Shown here: piece by piece, positions 1-5,286 of the stretch
How the letters are laid out: the number at the start of each line of letters is the position of its first letter
Numbering within the stretch: position 1 is the first letter of the stretch
Origin: FEN-1322 sp041663425
GTDB lineage: Bacteria > Omnitrophota > Gorgyraeia > 2-01-FULL-45-10
NCBI GenBank assembly: GCA_041663425.1
Contig: JBAYMS010000065.1
Location: 1-6,075 of the forward strand
Length of the DNA stretch: 6,075 nucleotides
Direction: 5' to 3'
The notes under the pieces: generated by a model
Seen by the model: the letters and a program-made list of their open reading frames with translations, nothing else
Databases searched by the model: none
Told to the model about the DNA's origin: nothing
Position numbers and translations under genes: made by a program

Positions 1-1143
1 AGCGACTTCTCCGGGCAGGTCTATCCCTGTCTTTTCACGAAAACCAAAGGCTTCAATGTATTTAAACATACGGGCAGGTCCAAGAAGACTTGCAGCCTTC
101 ACCGTCCCTATATTGCTGGAGCATTCTATCACTTCTTTAAAAGTAAGAGTCCCGTGAGGCGTATGATCATGCAATATCCTCCGCCCTATCTTCCACTGGC
201 CGTTCTCACAATCAAACTTAGTATTTAATGTGACCAGCTTTTCCTCAAGAAGACCGCTCGCCGCGACTATTTTAAATACGCTGCCCGGCTCAAAAAAATC
301 ATTTATAGCCCTATCTCTCACAGCGTCCGGAGCGCGTTTGCCCGGATCATTCAGATCGAAATTCGGAAAATTCGCGAGCGCGAGAATATCGCCCGTTTTA
401 GGATCCATGACAACGATAGATGCGCCCTTAGCGTTATACTTCTCATACATCTTGCGCAGCTCGCGTTCAGCTATATTCTGTATCACTTCATCTATCGTAA
501 GGACCAGACTGAAACCATTTTTTGGCGGGATAAATTCATACTGATAAGATTCCAGAAGTTTTCGTTTGGCGTCCTGCGTCGATATAAGCCAGCCGCTCTC
601 ACCTTTCAGGTATTTATTATAATAAAGCTCCAGGCCTTCAAGGCCTAAATTATCAATATCTACCGTGCCCATAACGTGGCTTGCCAGCGACTTATCAGGA
701 TAAAATCTCTTAGACTCTTTTATGACCGCGACACCTTCGAGTTTAAGTTTTTTTAATTCTTCCTCTTCCTGCGGCGTTATTTTCCTCTTTATCCATACGA
801 AAGCTTTGTCCCTGGAAAGCCTCTGCATGATATAGGATTCTTTTAGTTTTAATACTCGGGAGAGAGTCTTTGCTAGAGCTTTTTTACCCTTAACTGCGCG
901 GGCATTTACAAATACGGAATTACTATTTAGGTTCACTGCCAGCACACGCATAGACCTGTCAAACATGGTTCCTCGTATAGGCGGTATTTCCACGGAGACA
1001 GTATGCTGCTCACTGGCTAATCTATAATAGAAGCTGTGTCTTATTACCTGGAGATAAAATAGACGTAGTGCGAGAATTGACAGGGAGATAAAGAAGAAGA
1101 GAAAAACGGCAATCTGCCGGGTACGAAAAGTTCCGCTATGCAC
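1..1143 (-). CDS. ftsI: FtsI / penicillin-binding protein 3-type septal peptidoglycan transpeptidase (N-terminal 381 residues, cut by window edge)
   Basis: Class B penicillin-binding protein that cross-links septal peptidoglycan in the periplasm as part of the divisome. Seen: a short cytoplasmic N-terminus, one membrane anchor at about residues 11-31, the class B motif RGTMFDR at 57-63, a pedestal domain, then the transpeptidase domain with PGSVFK (catalytic Ser288 and Lys291), SSN at 342-344 and KTGIDLPGE near the edge. The final KTG(T/S) motif and C-terminus lie beyond position 1; the family is usually 550-650 residues. The start is a GTG: an in-frame TAA lies just two codons upstream and no ATG is available before the membrane segment. 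AAGGA sits 13 nt upstream, inside the 12-bp palindrome TAAGGATCCTTA (1151-1162), a rather long spacing. The gene follows ftsL by 38 bp, the usual dcw order. An elongation-type PBP2 is less likely given the neighbours. Confidence 0.95.
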   Translation of the reverse strand, partial: MHSGTFRTRQIAVFLFFFISLSILALRLFYLQVIRHSFYYRLASEQHTVSVEIPPIRGTMFDRSMRVLAVNLNSNSVFVNARAVKGKKALAKTLSRVLKLKESYIMQRLSRDKAFVWIKRKITPQEEEELKKLKLEGVAVIKESKRFYPDKSLASHVMGTVDIDNLGLEGLELYYNKYLKGESGWLISTQDAKRKLLESYQYEFIPPKNGFSLVLTIDEVIQNIAERELRKMYEKYNAKGASIVVMDPKTGDILALANFPNFDLNDPGKRAPDAVRDRAINDFFEPGSVFKIVAASGLLEEKLVTLNTKFDCENGQWKIGRRILHDHTPHGTLTFKEVIECSSNIGTVKAASLLGPARMFKYIEAFGFREKTGIDLPGEVA

Positions 1144-1181
1144 GAATTTTTAAGGATCCTTAAAACGATACTTATATAAAA

Positions 1182-1565
1182 TTACCGCTCCCTTGCCTGA
1201 GCCTCTGCTCTTGGGCTAAGGAAATCGACTATCCCCAATGGGTTAAACCTTTTATCCAGGCTGCTCGAGCGCAAATGATCTTCAACGCTGCCTGATGTCA
1301 TTTTTGCTACCTTCACTACATTGTATTTGCCCGGAAATGCCACATCTATATTCTTTGACATCAGTATCTTCTCTAATCGCGCCGGCGCTTCAAGGTTGTC
1401 AATATTATAATTCAGGCGCTCCTTGTGGTCAAGGAGAACCTTGAGTGCTTTCTCCTTTGTTTCTATTGAATAACTTAACTTTACTAACTCTACCTGCTGG
1501 TGCACATAAATAAGCCCAGTCAGCGTTACTACCGCTATAACCGCCATTGACTTAAAGAGCCCCAT
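1182..1565 (-). CDS. ftsL: FtsL-like cell division protein
   Basis: Small bitopic membrane protein of 127 residues. Known role of the family: it forms a complex with FtsB and FtsQ and helps activate FtsW/FtsI at the septum. Seen: a very short cytoplasmic N-terminus, one hydrophobic segment at about residues 7-22, then a charged heptad-like helix at about 24-60 (repeated Leu/Val/Ile spaced by Lys/Glu), then a longer, less regular periplasmic tail. FtsL sequences are poorly conserved, so the call rests mainly on topology, size and its position between rsmH and ftsI. It starts at ATG 7 bp after the rsmH stop, and an AGGA 11 nt upstream lies inside the end of rsmH, suggesting translational coupling. 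The roughly 65-residue tail after the coiled coil is longer than in E. coli FtsL. Confidence 0.8.
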   Translation of the reverse strand: MGLFKSMAVIAVVTLTGLIYVHQQVELVKLSYSIETKEKALKVLLDHKERLNYNIDNLEAPARLEKILMSKNIDVAFPGKYNVVKVAKMTSGSVEDHLRSSSLDKRFNPLGIVDFLSPRAEAQARER

Positions 1566-1571
1566 TTTAAA

Positions 1572-2453
1572 CTATATCCTTTCCGCTACCCGCAACCGGC
1601 CGCTCCGCGACCTGGGGTTTACCGCTATCTCTTCCGGCGATGAGCCGAGCGGCTTTTTCGTTAAAATTTTTAATACGCCTAATCCCGCGTAACCTTTAAA
1701 TAAATTTTTTACTATTCTGTCTTCGAGCGAATGAAATGTTATTACTGATATCCTCGCCCCTATATCAAGCCAGGAAACCGCTTTCTTCAATCCTTCTTCA
1801 AGCGCTCCCAGCTCATCGTTCACCACTATTCTCACAGCCTGAAATGTCCGCGTAGCCGGATCTATCCTGGAATGCTTCTGCCCTCCGCCTATCGCCCGGC
1901 GCACTATCGCCGCCAACTCTGTTGTCGTTACTATCGGCTTCTTAGAGCGCTCTTCGACTATCCTCCTGGCTATCCGCCTCGAAAAACGCTCCTCGCCATA
2001 CTTATATATAATATCAGAAAGATCAGATTCTTTATATCTATTTATGATATCGTAGGCGCTTAGCCCAAGCCGCCTGTCCATTCTCATATCAAGCGGCGCC
2101 TCTTCTTTAATACTGAATCCTCTTTCTTTTTGATCCAGCTGGAAAGAGGAAACACCCACATCAAGAAGGATCGCGTTAAGGCTTTTTATATTTTCTTTTG
2201 AAAGAGCTCTGTCCAGATTCCTGAAGTTCTCATTTATAAGCTTAAAGCTGCCTTCAAATTCTTTCAAATTTTCAGAAGCGGTCTTTATGGCCGTCTCATC
2301 GGCATCGAGTCCTATAAGCCGCCCGCCCGGCGTTATTCGTTTTAATATTTCTTTCGAATGTCCGCCGCCGCCAACCGTGCAGTCAAGCACAATACAACCA
2401 GGCTTCAGATTTAAAGAGCTAATTACTTCTTCGAGCATCACCGGCTGGTGCAC
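1572..2453 (-). CDS. rsmH: 16S rRNA (cytosine(1402)-N(4))-methyltransferase RsmH (MraW)
   Basis: SAM-dependent cytoplasmic enzyme that N4-methylates C1402 in the decoding centre of 16S rRNA. All family signatures are visible: HQPVMLEEVI at the N-terminus, SAM-binding DCTVGGGGHS (24-33), GLDAD (48-52), LLDVGVSSFQLD (96-107) followed by RGFS and PLDMRMD, then the central helical insert with YGEERFSRRIARRI, RIDPATRTFQAVRIVVNDEL, ITFHSLEDRIVK and the C-terminal NPRSRSGRLRVAER. At 293 residues it is full length. The start is GTG with AAGGA 9 nt upstream; an in-frame TAG at 2478-2480 rules out a longer form. It lies 16 bp after the 60-residue ORF and 7 bp before ftsL, inside the dcw operon driven from the mraZ promoter. 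Confidence 0.97.
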   Translation of the reverse strand: MHQPVMLEEVISSLNLKPGCIVLDCTVGGGGHSKEILKRITPGGRLIGLDADETAIKTASENLKEFEGSFKLINENFRNLDRALSKENIKSLNAILLDVGVSSFQLDQKERGFSIKEEAPLDMRMDRRLGLSAYDIINRYKESDLSDIIYKYGEERFSRRIARRIVEERSKKPIVTTTELAAIVRRAIGGGQKHSRIDPATRTFQAVRIVVNDELGALEEGLKKAVSWLDIGARISVITFHSLEDRIVKNLFKGYAGLGVLKILTKKPLGSSPEEIAVNPRSRSGRLRVAERI

Positions 2454-2469
2454 AACTAAAGATCCTTCA

Positions 2470-2652
2470 CTATTTTTCTATCAATGTACTTATACGATTC
2501 GTTATCGGTCTTTTAAAACTCTGGCTGTCGATTCCAAGGTATGACAAATTACACCCGAGAGCGCGCGCCTTCCGTATTCTTTCTATGAAAATCTCCATAC
2601 TCATGTTATGGTAACGCTCACCTTTAGATACTCTCATCTGCCTGGGACTCAT
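2470..2652 (-). CDS. Small basic hypothetical protein between mraZ and rsmH (60 aa)
   Basis: I do not recognise this family. The predicted product has 60 residues, is rich in Arg/Lys and is mostly helical-looking, with a middle stretch reading IFIERIRKARALGCNLSYLG and a short basic tail ending in LIEK. It has no signal peptide, membrane segment or metal-binding motif. I chose ATG 2652 because a GGGGGTGG purine run lies 5-6 nt upstream; a TTG at 2670 in the same frame would add six residues but has no SD. It lies in the same operon, 63 bp after mraZ and 16 bp before rsmH, a position where most dcw clusters have no gene. Tight spacing and a good SD support translation. The function is unknown; a lineage-specific nucleic-acid-binding or division accessory role is only speculation. 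Confidence 0.65.
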   Translation of the reverse strand: MSPRQMRVSKGERYHNMSMEIFIERIRKARALGCNLSYLGIDSQSFKRPITNRISTLIEK

Positions 2653-2671
2653 AACATCCACCCCCTTCAAT

Positions 2672-2713
2672 CTTTCGACTCACTCAGGATTAAGCCCTGA
2701 GCCGGGCCGAAAG
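2672..2713. repeat. Imperfect palindromic (REP-like) element between mraZ and the 60-aa ORF
   Basis: Nested inverted repeat: outer arms CTTTCG (2672-2677) and CGAAAG (2708-2713), inner arms CTCAGG (2683-2688) and CCTGAG (2696-2701), with a 7-nt loop. It starts 2 nt after the mraZ stop codon and ends 4 nt before the purine-rich SD of the next ORF. No U-tract follows, so it is not a typical intrinsic terminator. The core CACTCAGGATT recurs at 3735-3745 upstream of rnpB. It may be a dispersed palindromic repeat that also acts as an RNA-stability or translation-modulating hairpin in the dcw mRNA. Confidence 0.6.
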
Positions 2714-2715
2714 GC

Positions 2716-3159
2716 TCAACCCTCTTCAGTCATCAACTTCTCAGCTATCTCTTCGAACGACTCTTTGGAACTGTTATAGTACTCATACCAGGCGTCTTTC
2801 GCCCAGACTTCTATCCTGTTTGACACGCCTATAATCATCACATCGCGTTTTATGGAAGCGTAATCTTTAAGATATTTCGGTACCAGTATCCTGCCCTGTT
2901 TGTCGCACTCGATCTCGCTGGCTCCGGAAAAATAGAGCCTGTTGAATTTTCTTGATTCAGATTTGGTGAACGATACGGATTTAAATTTCGACTCCTGAGT
3001 CTTCCATTCATTTTCCGTAAATAGAAAAAGGCATTTATCCAGTCCGCGGGTAATATAGAATTTTTCTATATCATATTCTTTGAGCGATTCCCGGAACTTG
3101 GAAGGAATGATCAATCTCCCCTTATTATCTATGGTGTGCTCATATTCACCATAAAACAT
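2716..3159 (-). CDS. mraZ: Transcriptional regulator MraZ
   Basis: AbrB-like DNA-binding protein and first gene of the dcw cluster. In characterised bacteria MraZ binds short direct repeats upstream of itself and controls the operon. Seen: two SpoVT-AbrB-type swapped-hairpin halves, the first with DNKGRLIIPSKFR (11-23), the second with DKQGRILVP (86-94) followed by a strand-rich stretch ending in IEVWAKDAWYEY, as in the family. At 147 residues it is the usual length. The start is ATG with an excellent SD (GGAGGAAGG) ending 5 nt upstream. Its own promoter and three box-like repeats lie directly upstream (3172-3235), and a strong terminator separates it from rnpB, so it begins a new transcription unit. 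Confidence 0.97.
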   Translation of the reverse strand: MFYGEYEHTIDNKGRLIIPSKFRESLKEYDIEKFYITRGLDKCLFLFTENEWKTQESKFKSVSFTKSESRKFNRLYFSGASEIECDKQGRILVPKYLKDYASIKRDVMIIGVSNRIEVWAKDAWYEYYNSSKESFEEIAEKLMTEEG

Positions 3160-3171
3160 TTTAGCCTTCCT

Positions 3172-3198
3172 CCATTTTAAACCACTTTAAACCACTAC
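3172..3198 (-). promoter_or_regulatory. Putative MraZ operator: three 10-bp-spaced boxes
   Basis: On the minus strand three repeats occur with an exact 10-bp period: GTAGTGG (3192-3198), AAAGTGG (3182-3188) and AAAATGG (3172-3178). The first two are followed by TTT. Known MraZ sites are also tandem short repeats with a 10-bp period (TGGG-type in E. coli, AAAGTG-type in Mollicutes). The array lies just downstream of the predicted transcription start, and the last box runs into the mraZ SD, so bound MraZ would be expected to block initiation or early elongation. Autoregulation is inferred from known MraZ biology. Confidence 0.75.
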
Positions 3199-3206
3199 AT
3201 GGATAA

Positions 3207-3235
3207 AGTATACACTAGGGCCATTTTGTTGTCAA
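3207..3235 (-). promoter_or_regulatory. Sigma70-type promoter of mraZ / dcw operon
   Basis: A consensus -35 TTGACA (3230-3235) and -10 TATACT (3207-3212) are separated by exactly 17 bp on the minus strand. The predicted transcription start is near 3200, giving a leader of about 40 nt that carries the MraZ-box-like repeats and the SD of mraZ. Confidence 0.85.
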
Positions 3236-3292
3236 GTTTATTAAGCCACTCGCAGGCTAAGTACCGAGGTCGAGCAAAAGGCAAAATTAAAC

Positions 3293-3330
3293 AAAAAAAA
3301 TAACAGGGCATCTTTAAAGATGCCCTGTTA
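3293..3330 (-). terminator. Intrinsic terminator after rnpB
   Basis: A perfect 12-bp inverted repeat (3301-3312 with 3319-3330) around a TTTAAA loop, extended by three A-U pairs, is followed on the minus strand by eight U (A run 3293-3300). It begins only a few bases after the RNase P RNA 3' end. It ends the rnpB transcript and insulates the mraZ promoter. Confidence 0.93.
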
Positions 3331-3334
3331 TTTA

Positions 3335-3721
3335 AGCTGGCCTGTAAGCCGGGTTCAGTCTTGGATGTTCATCTATCTGGCAATTGGATTACTCCAACGC
3401 TCAAGCGACCTTACCCGTTCCGATACCGATGTGTTTACGGTTGGAGCGAGCAGCTCCATGATCGGAACCTATTTGGTCTTGCTCCGCGCAGAGATTGGTC
3501 GTCTCACCCAAATCCTGCTTTCGCAAAATTTGGCTCGTCTCTGTCCTCTGATCGCTGTCTTTTCAGTCAGGCGATCATCCCGAGCGCCATTCGTTTTCAC
3601 TCCTGACGCCGAGGGATTATCCTCACCTTACGGCGGGCGGCCGTTAGCCGCTGCGCTACTCTTCGGAGCCCGGACTTTCCTCCCTATCGCCTCGCGGCAA
3701 AGGGCGAACACCCGGCCAGCT
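3335..3721 (-). ncRNA. rnpB: RNase P RNA (catalytic subunit), type A-like
   Basis: Ribozyme that removes 5' leaders from pre-tRNAs. Seen on the minus strand: the conserved core GGAGGAAAGTCCGGGCTCC near the 5' end, GGAGCAAGACCAAATAGG, the GGTAAGGTCGCTTGAGCG region, and the 3' signature GAACCCGGCTTA. P1 pairs AGCTGGCC (3714-3721) with GGCCAGCT (3335-3342), which sets both ends at about 387 nt. A type-A P6 pseudoknot is possible: GAGTAG (3656-3661) is complementary to CTGCTC (3448-3453) in the loop of a TGGAG/CTCCA hairpin. GCGGC-TAACG-GCCGC and hairpins with GTAA and GAAA tetraloops fit the specificity domain. That domain is otherwise divergent: I do not see the usual GGTAAGGGTGAAA block. A stretch inside it (about 3564-3627) resembles the sequence just upstream of the gene. 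The 5' end may come from processing of a longer transcript. Confidence 0.93.
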
Positions 3722-3734
3722 AAATCCGTTATCT

Positions 3735-3786
3735 CACTCAGGATTTAATCCCGAGCGTCCCTTATCTAACTCCAGACGCGAGGGAC
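3735..3786. repeat. Degenerate palindromic repeat in the rnhA-rnpB spacer
   Basis: Two adjacent inverted repeats fill the 79-bp spacer before the 5' end of rnpB. The first is CTCAGG/CCCGAG around ATTTAAT (3737-3753; a G-U pair on the minus-strand RNA). The second is GTCCCT (3757-3762) with AGGGAC (3781-3786). The block CACTCAGGATT matches the element at 2681-2691. The whole stretch also aligns, by eye at about 70 percent, with 3564-3627 inside rnpB, sharing ATCCCGAGCG and ACTCC-GACG-CGAGGGA blocks in the same order and spacing. It would form the 5' leader of the rnpB precursor. Confidence 0.5.
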
Positions 3787-3800
3787 TACCTTAACCTAAA

Positions 3801-4226
3801 CTATATTTTTTTAAAAAGCCCTGCGAGATTTATTGCTTTATTCACAAGCTTGTCCGCTTCTTTATTTTCCGAGCGGTCTATGTGTTTTATTTCGAAAGAT
3901 TTGAATTTCCTGAGGGCTTCTACAGCTTTTTCAAAAAGAGGTTTTATGTCAACGCTCTTAACTTTGTATTCACCATTAAGCTGCTTCACAACGAGTTCAC
4001 TGTCAAGATTTACTATTATATCATCTGCACCGATCGCACTGGCTTCTTCAAGGACGCATATCAGAGCATTGTATTCTGCGTTATTATTTGTAGCCTCACC
4101 GATATATTTATAAACCTCTTTAACTTTTTTCTTTTTTGAGTCCAGAATTACCGCGCCGATACCGGCTGGTCCTGGATTGCCTCTTGCCCCGCCGTCAGCA
4201 TAAAGAAAAAATGTTTTACTCTTCAA
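3801..4226 (-). CDS. rnhA: Ribonuclease HI
   Basis: Cytoplasmic endonuclease that cleaves the RNA strand of RNA-DNA hybrids (R-loops, primers). With the chosen start the product is 141 residues with the DEDD active site in place: D11 in YADGGARGNPGPAG, E51 in TNNNAEYNAL, D75 in NLDSELVV and D125 in NKEADKLV, plus H115 ten residues before the last Asp as in E. coli RNase HI. I chose TTG 4226 because AAGGA lies 9 nt upstream and the protein then begins just before the first beta strand. A TTG at 4262 would add 12 residues but has no SD and only re-reads the zinc-ribbon end of the upstream gene. The gene overlaps that upstream gene by 11 bp, so it is probably translationally coupled. It is shorter than the 155 residues of E. 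coli RNase HI and appears to lack the basic handle helix. Confidence 0.93.
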   Translation of the reverse strand: MKSKTFFLYADGGARGNPGPAGIGAVILDSKKKKVKEVYKYIGEATNNNAEYNALICVLEEASAIGADDIIVNLDSELVVKQLNGEYKVKSVDIKPLFEKAVEALRKFKSFEIKHIDRSENKEADKLVNKAINLAGLFKKI

Positions 4227-4929
4227 GATATAATATCCTTGCGCAGTTATCGCAACAAACAATGCCGGTATTCATCTTTATTTCATTGGTGACCTGCGGA
4301 GGCAGGATCCTGAAACACCCCTGGCAGGCTTCATTGGCAATGGTCACAACGGCAAGACCGTCCTTCGATTTTATTATCCTGTCATACTTGGCCAGTATTT
4401 TCGCGTCAACTTTTGCGGCAAGAGTCTGGCGCTGCATCTTAATAGCATCGAGTTCTTTTTTTAAACAGCCTTCTTCATCTAAAAGTTTTTTCTTCACTTC
4501 AGCGAACTTTGCTTCTTCGCCTTTCAGGAACTCTTTCTCTTTCACTATCCTTTTATTCTCGGCATCGACTTCATCAAATATCCTAAGGATATCTTCTTCA
4601 ATAATAGAATTATCCGCCCTTATCCTGCCTATCTCATCCTGGAGAGCGCTGTATTCTTTGTTTGTCTTTACCTGGTTAAGCTGCTGCTGATATTTCTTTA
4701 TATTCCCTTCTTTAGCTTCCAGGTCGCCTTCTTTTTCTTTGCGCTTAACCTGCAGCGCTTTGAGCTCATCTTCAAGTTTTTTCAAGCCGGCATCCTTCGC
4801 TTTAAATTCGGCTTCTGTATTTTTTATGGTTTCAGGTATAGCTGCCAGCTCATCTTCTAACCTGAAAATCTGGGTGTCAAGCCCCTGCAATTCGACCAAC
4901 ATTTTAATCTGATCTTTTATGTTTTCCAT
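4216..4929 (-). CDS. COG1579-type coiled-coil protein with C-terminal C4 zinc ribbon
   Basis: Predicted cytoplasmic protein of 237 residues. Residues from about 5 to 170 are a long charged coiled coil, rich in Glu/Lys with heptad-spaced Leu/Ile and a break around the NKEYSALQDEI segment. The C-terminus carries a four-cysteine zinc ribbon: C202-x2-C205 and C226-x2-C229, with an extra C225. This is the standard layout of the COG1579 family (zf-RING_7/DUF164), which includes H. pylori HP0958 (FlgZ); the general function of the family is unsettled, with nucleic-acid binding usually suggested. It starts at ATG with GGAAGG 5 nt upstream. It lies 51 bp after tRNA-Val with no visible terminator or good promoter between, and overlaps rnhA. 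Its place between tRNA, RNase HI and RNase P RNA genes suits an RNA-related role, but that is inference. Confidence 0.9.
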   Translation of the reverse strand: MENIKDQIKMLVELQGLDTQIFRLEDELAAIPETIKNTEAEFKAKDAGLKKLEDELKALQVKRKEKEGDLEAKEGNIKKYQQQLNQVKTNKEYSALQDEIGRIRADNSIIEEDILRIFDEVDAENKRIVKEKEFLKGEEAKFAEVKKKLLDEEGCLKKELDAIKMQRQTLAAKVDAKILAKYDRIIKSKDGLAVVTIANEACQGCFRILPPQVTNEIKMNTGIVCCDNCARILYLEE

Positions 4930-4980
4930 TGAAGCCTTCCAGTACGCGTTTTAACTTTGTCCCAAAACTATAACTCAAGC

Positions 4981-5057
4981 TGGTGGGCAGCACAGGACTC
5001 GAACCTGTGACCTTTGCGATGTGAACGCAACGCTCTAACCAACTGAGCTAGCTGCCC
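4981..5057 (-). tRNA. tRNA-Val (anticodon CAC)
   Basis: A complete cloverleaf reads on the minus strand: acceptor GGGCAGC/GCTGCCC, D-arm GCTC/GAGC, anticodon arm TTGCG-TTCACAT-CGCAA with anticodon CAC, variable loop AGGTC, T-arm ACAGG-TTCGAGT-CCTGT, discriminator A and an encoded CCA (4981-4983). It decodes GUG. It is the second tRNA of the pair driven by the promoter at 5228-5256, 68 bp after tRNA-CAU, and is followed by the zinc-ribbon gene with no terminator. Confidence 0.96.
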
Positions 5058-5125
5058 AATCTTGCATTCAATCTTATACGACCTGATTCTCCTATTCTTT
5101 TGGAGGAGGAATATTAAATTTGTAT

Positions 5126-5202
5126 TGGTGGGCCCGCAAGGATTTGAACCTTGGACCAAGAGATTATGAGTCTCCTGCTCTGCCAGACTGAGCTACAGGC
5201 CC
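5126..5202 (-). tRNA. tRNA with CAU anticodon, probably tRNA-Ile2 (lysidine-modified)
   Basis: A complete cloverleaf reads on the minus strand: acceptor GGGCCTG/CGGGCCC, D-arm GCTC/GAGC, anticodon arm GGAGA-CTCATAA-TCTCT, T-arm CAAGG-TTCAAAT-CCTTG, discriminator A, encoded CCA (5126-5128). CAU would nominally be Met. Initiator identity is unlikely because position 1-72 is a normal G-C pair and the three G-C pairs of the anticodon stem are absent. C4-G69 and C5-G68 in the acceptor stem, A73, and the GCA-GGxGA-CTCATAA-TCxCT-TGGTC region match known Ile2 tRNAs, in which TilS converts C34 to lysidine so that AUA is read. AUA codons are common in the genes here. Elongator Met cannot be fully excluded. 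Confidence 0.93.
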
Positions 5203-5227
5203 ACTTTAAAAACCAAATTAGAAAATT

Positions 5228-5256
5228 ATTATACTTAAACTATGGCGAGATGTAAA
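5228..5256 (-). promoter_or_regulatory. Promoter of the tRNA (and probably zinc-ribbon/rnhA/rnpB) unit
   Basis: On the minus strand TTTACA (5251-5256) and a consensus TATAAT (5228-5233) are separated by 17 bp. Transcription would start near 5221, about 19 nt before the mature 5' end of the CAU tRNA. It is the only strong promoter I see until the one at mraZ. Confidence 0.85.
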
Positions 5257-5267
5257 GATGATTTTAC

Positions 5268-5282
5268 TGGTAGGAGCTACCA
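5268..5282. other. Short stem-loop between the 24-aa ORF and the tRNA promoter
   Basis: TGGTAG (5268-5273) and CTACCA (5277-5282) form a 6-bp stem with a 3-nt loop just after the stop of the tiny ORF. No clear U-tract follows on the minus strand, so it is at best a weak terminator or a 3'-end stabilising hairpin for the upstream mRNA. Confidence 0.35.
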
Positions 5283-5286
5283 ATGT

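Noticed and set aside
230..544. Plus-strand open frame of 104 residues
   Set aside because: It is the antisense of the ftsI transpeptidase domain, a shadow with low-complexity Ser-rich composition.
1151..1162. TAAGGATCCTTA palindrome before ftsI as an operator
   Set aside because: It is a single short palindrome containing the SD-like AAGGA. It is too short to call a regulatory site by itself.
1872..2063. Plus-strand open frame of 63 residues
   Set aside because: It is a shadow of rsmH.
2287..2544. Plus-strand open frame of 85 residues
   Set aside because: It is antisense to the rsmH N-terminus and the 60-residue ORF, with no SD support.
3722..3736. GATAAC as a possible -10 for a dedicated rnpB promoter
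   Set aside because: The spacing to the rnpB 5' end would fit, but no -35 match exists 16-18 bp upstream. The region is better explained by the palindromic repeat.
3320..3748. Plus-strand open frames of 142 and 81 residues
   Set aside because: They lie antisense to the RNase P RNA, whose conserved core explains the sequence. The translated products look unstructured and have no SD.
3850..4139. Two plus-strand open frames of 85-87 residues
   Set aside because: Both are antisense to rnhA, which has a full active site.
4136..4690. Plus-strand open frame of 184 residues
   Set aside because: It is antisense to the coiled-coil zinc-ribbon gene and the start of rnhA. The Ser/Phe-rich product mirrors the Glu/Lys coiled coil.
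5101..5112. GGAGGAGGAAT on the plus strand, looking like a strong SD
   Set aside because: It points into the tRNA gene with no reading frame. It lies in the spacer between the two tRNAs and is probably part of a weak hairpin.
4968..5159. Minus-strand open frame of 63 residues
   Set aside because: It runs across both tRNA genes (the AQLVRALR-type translation is typical of a tRNA read as protein).
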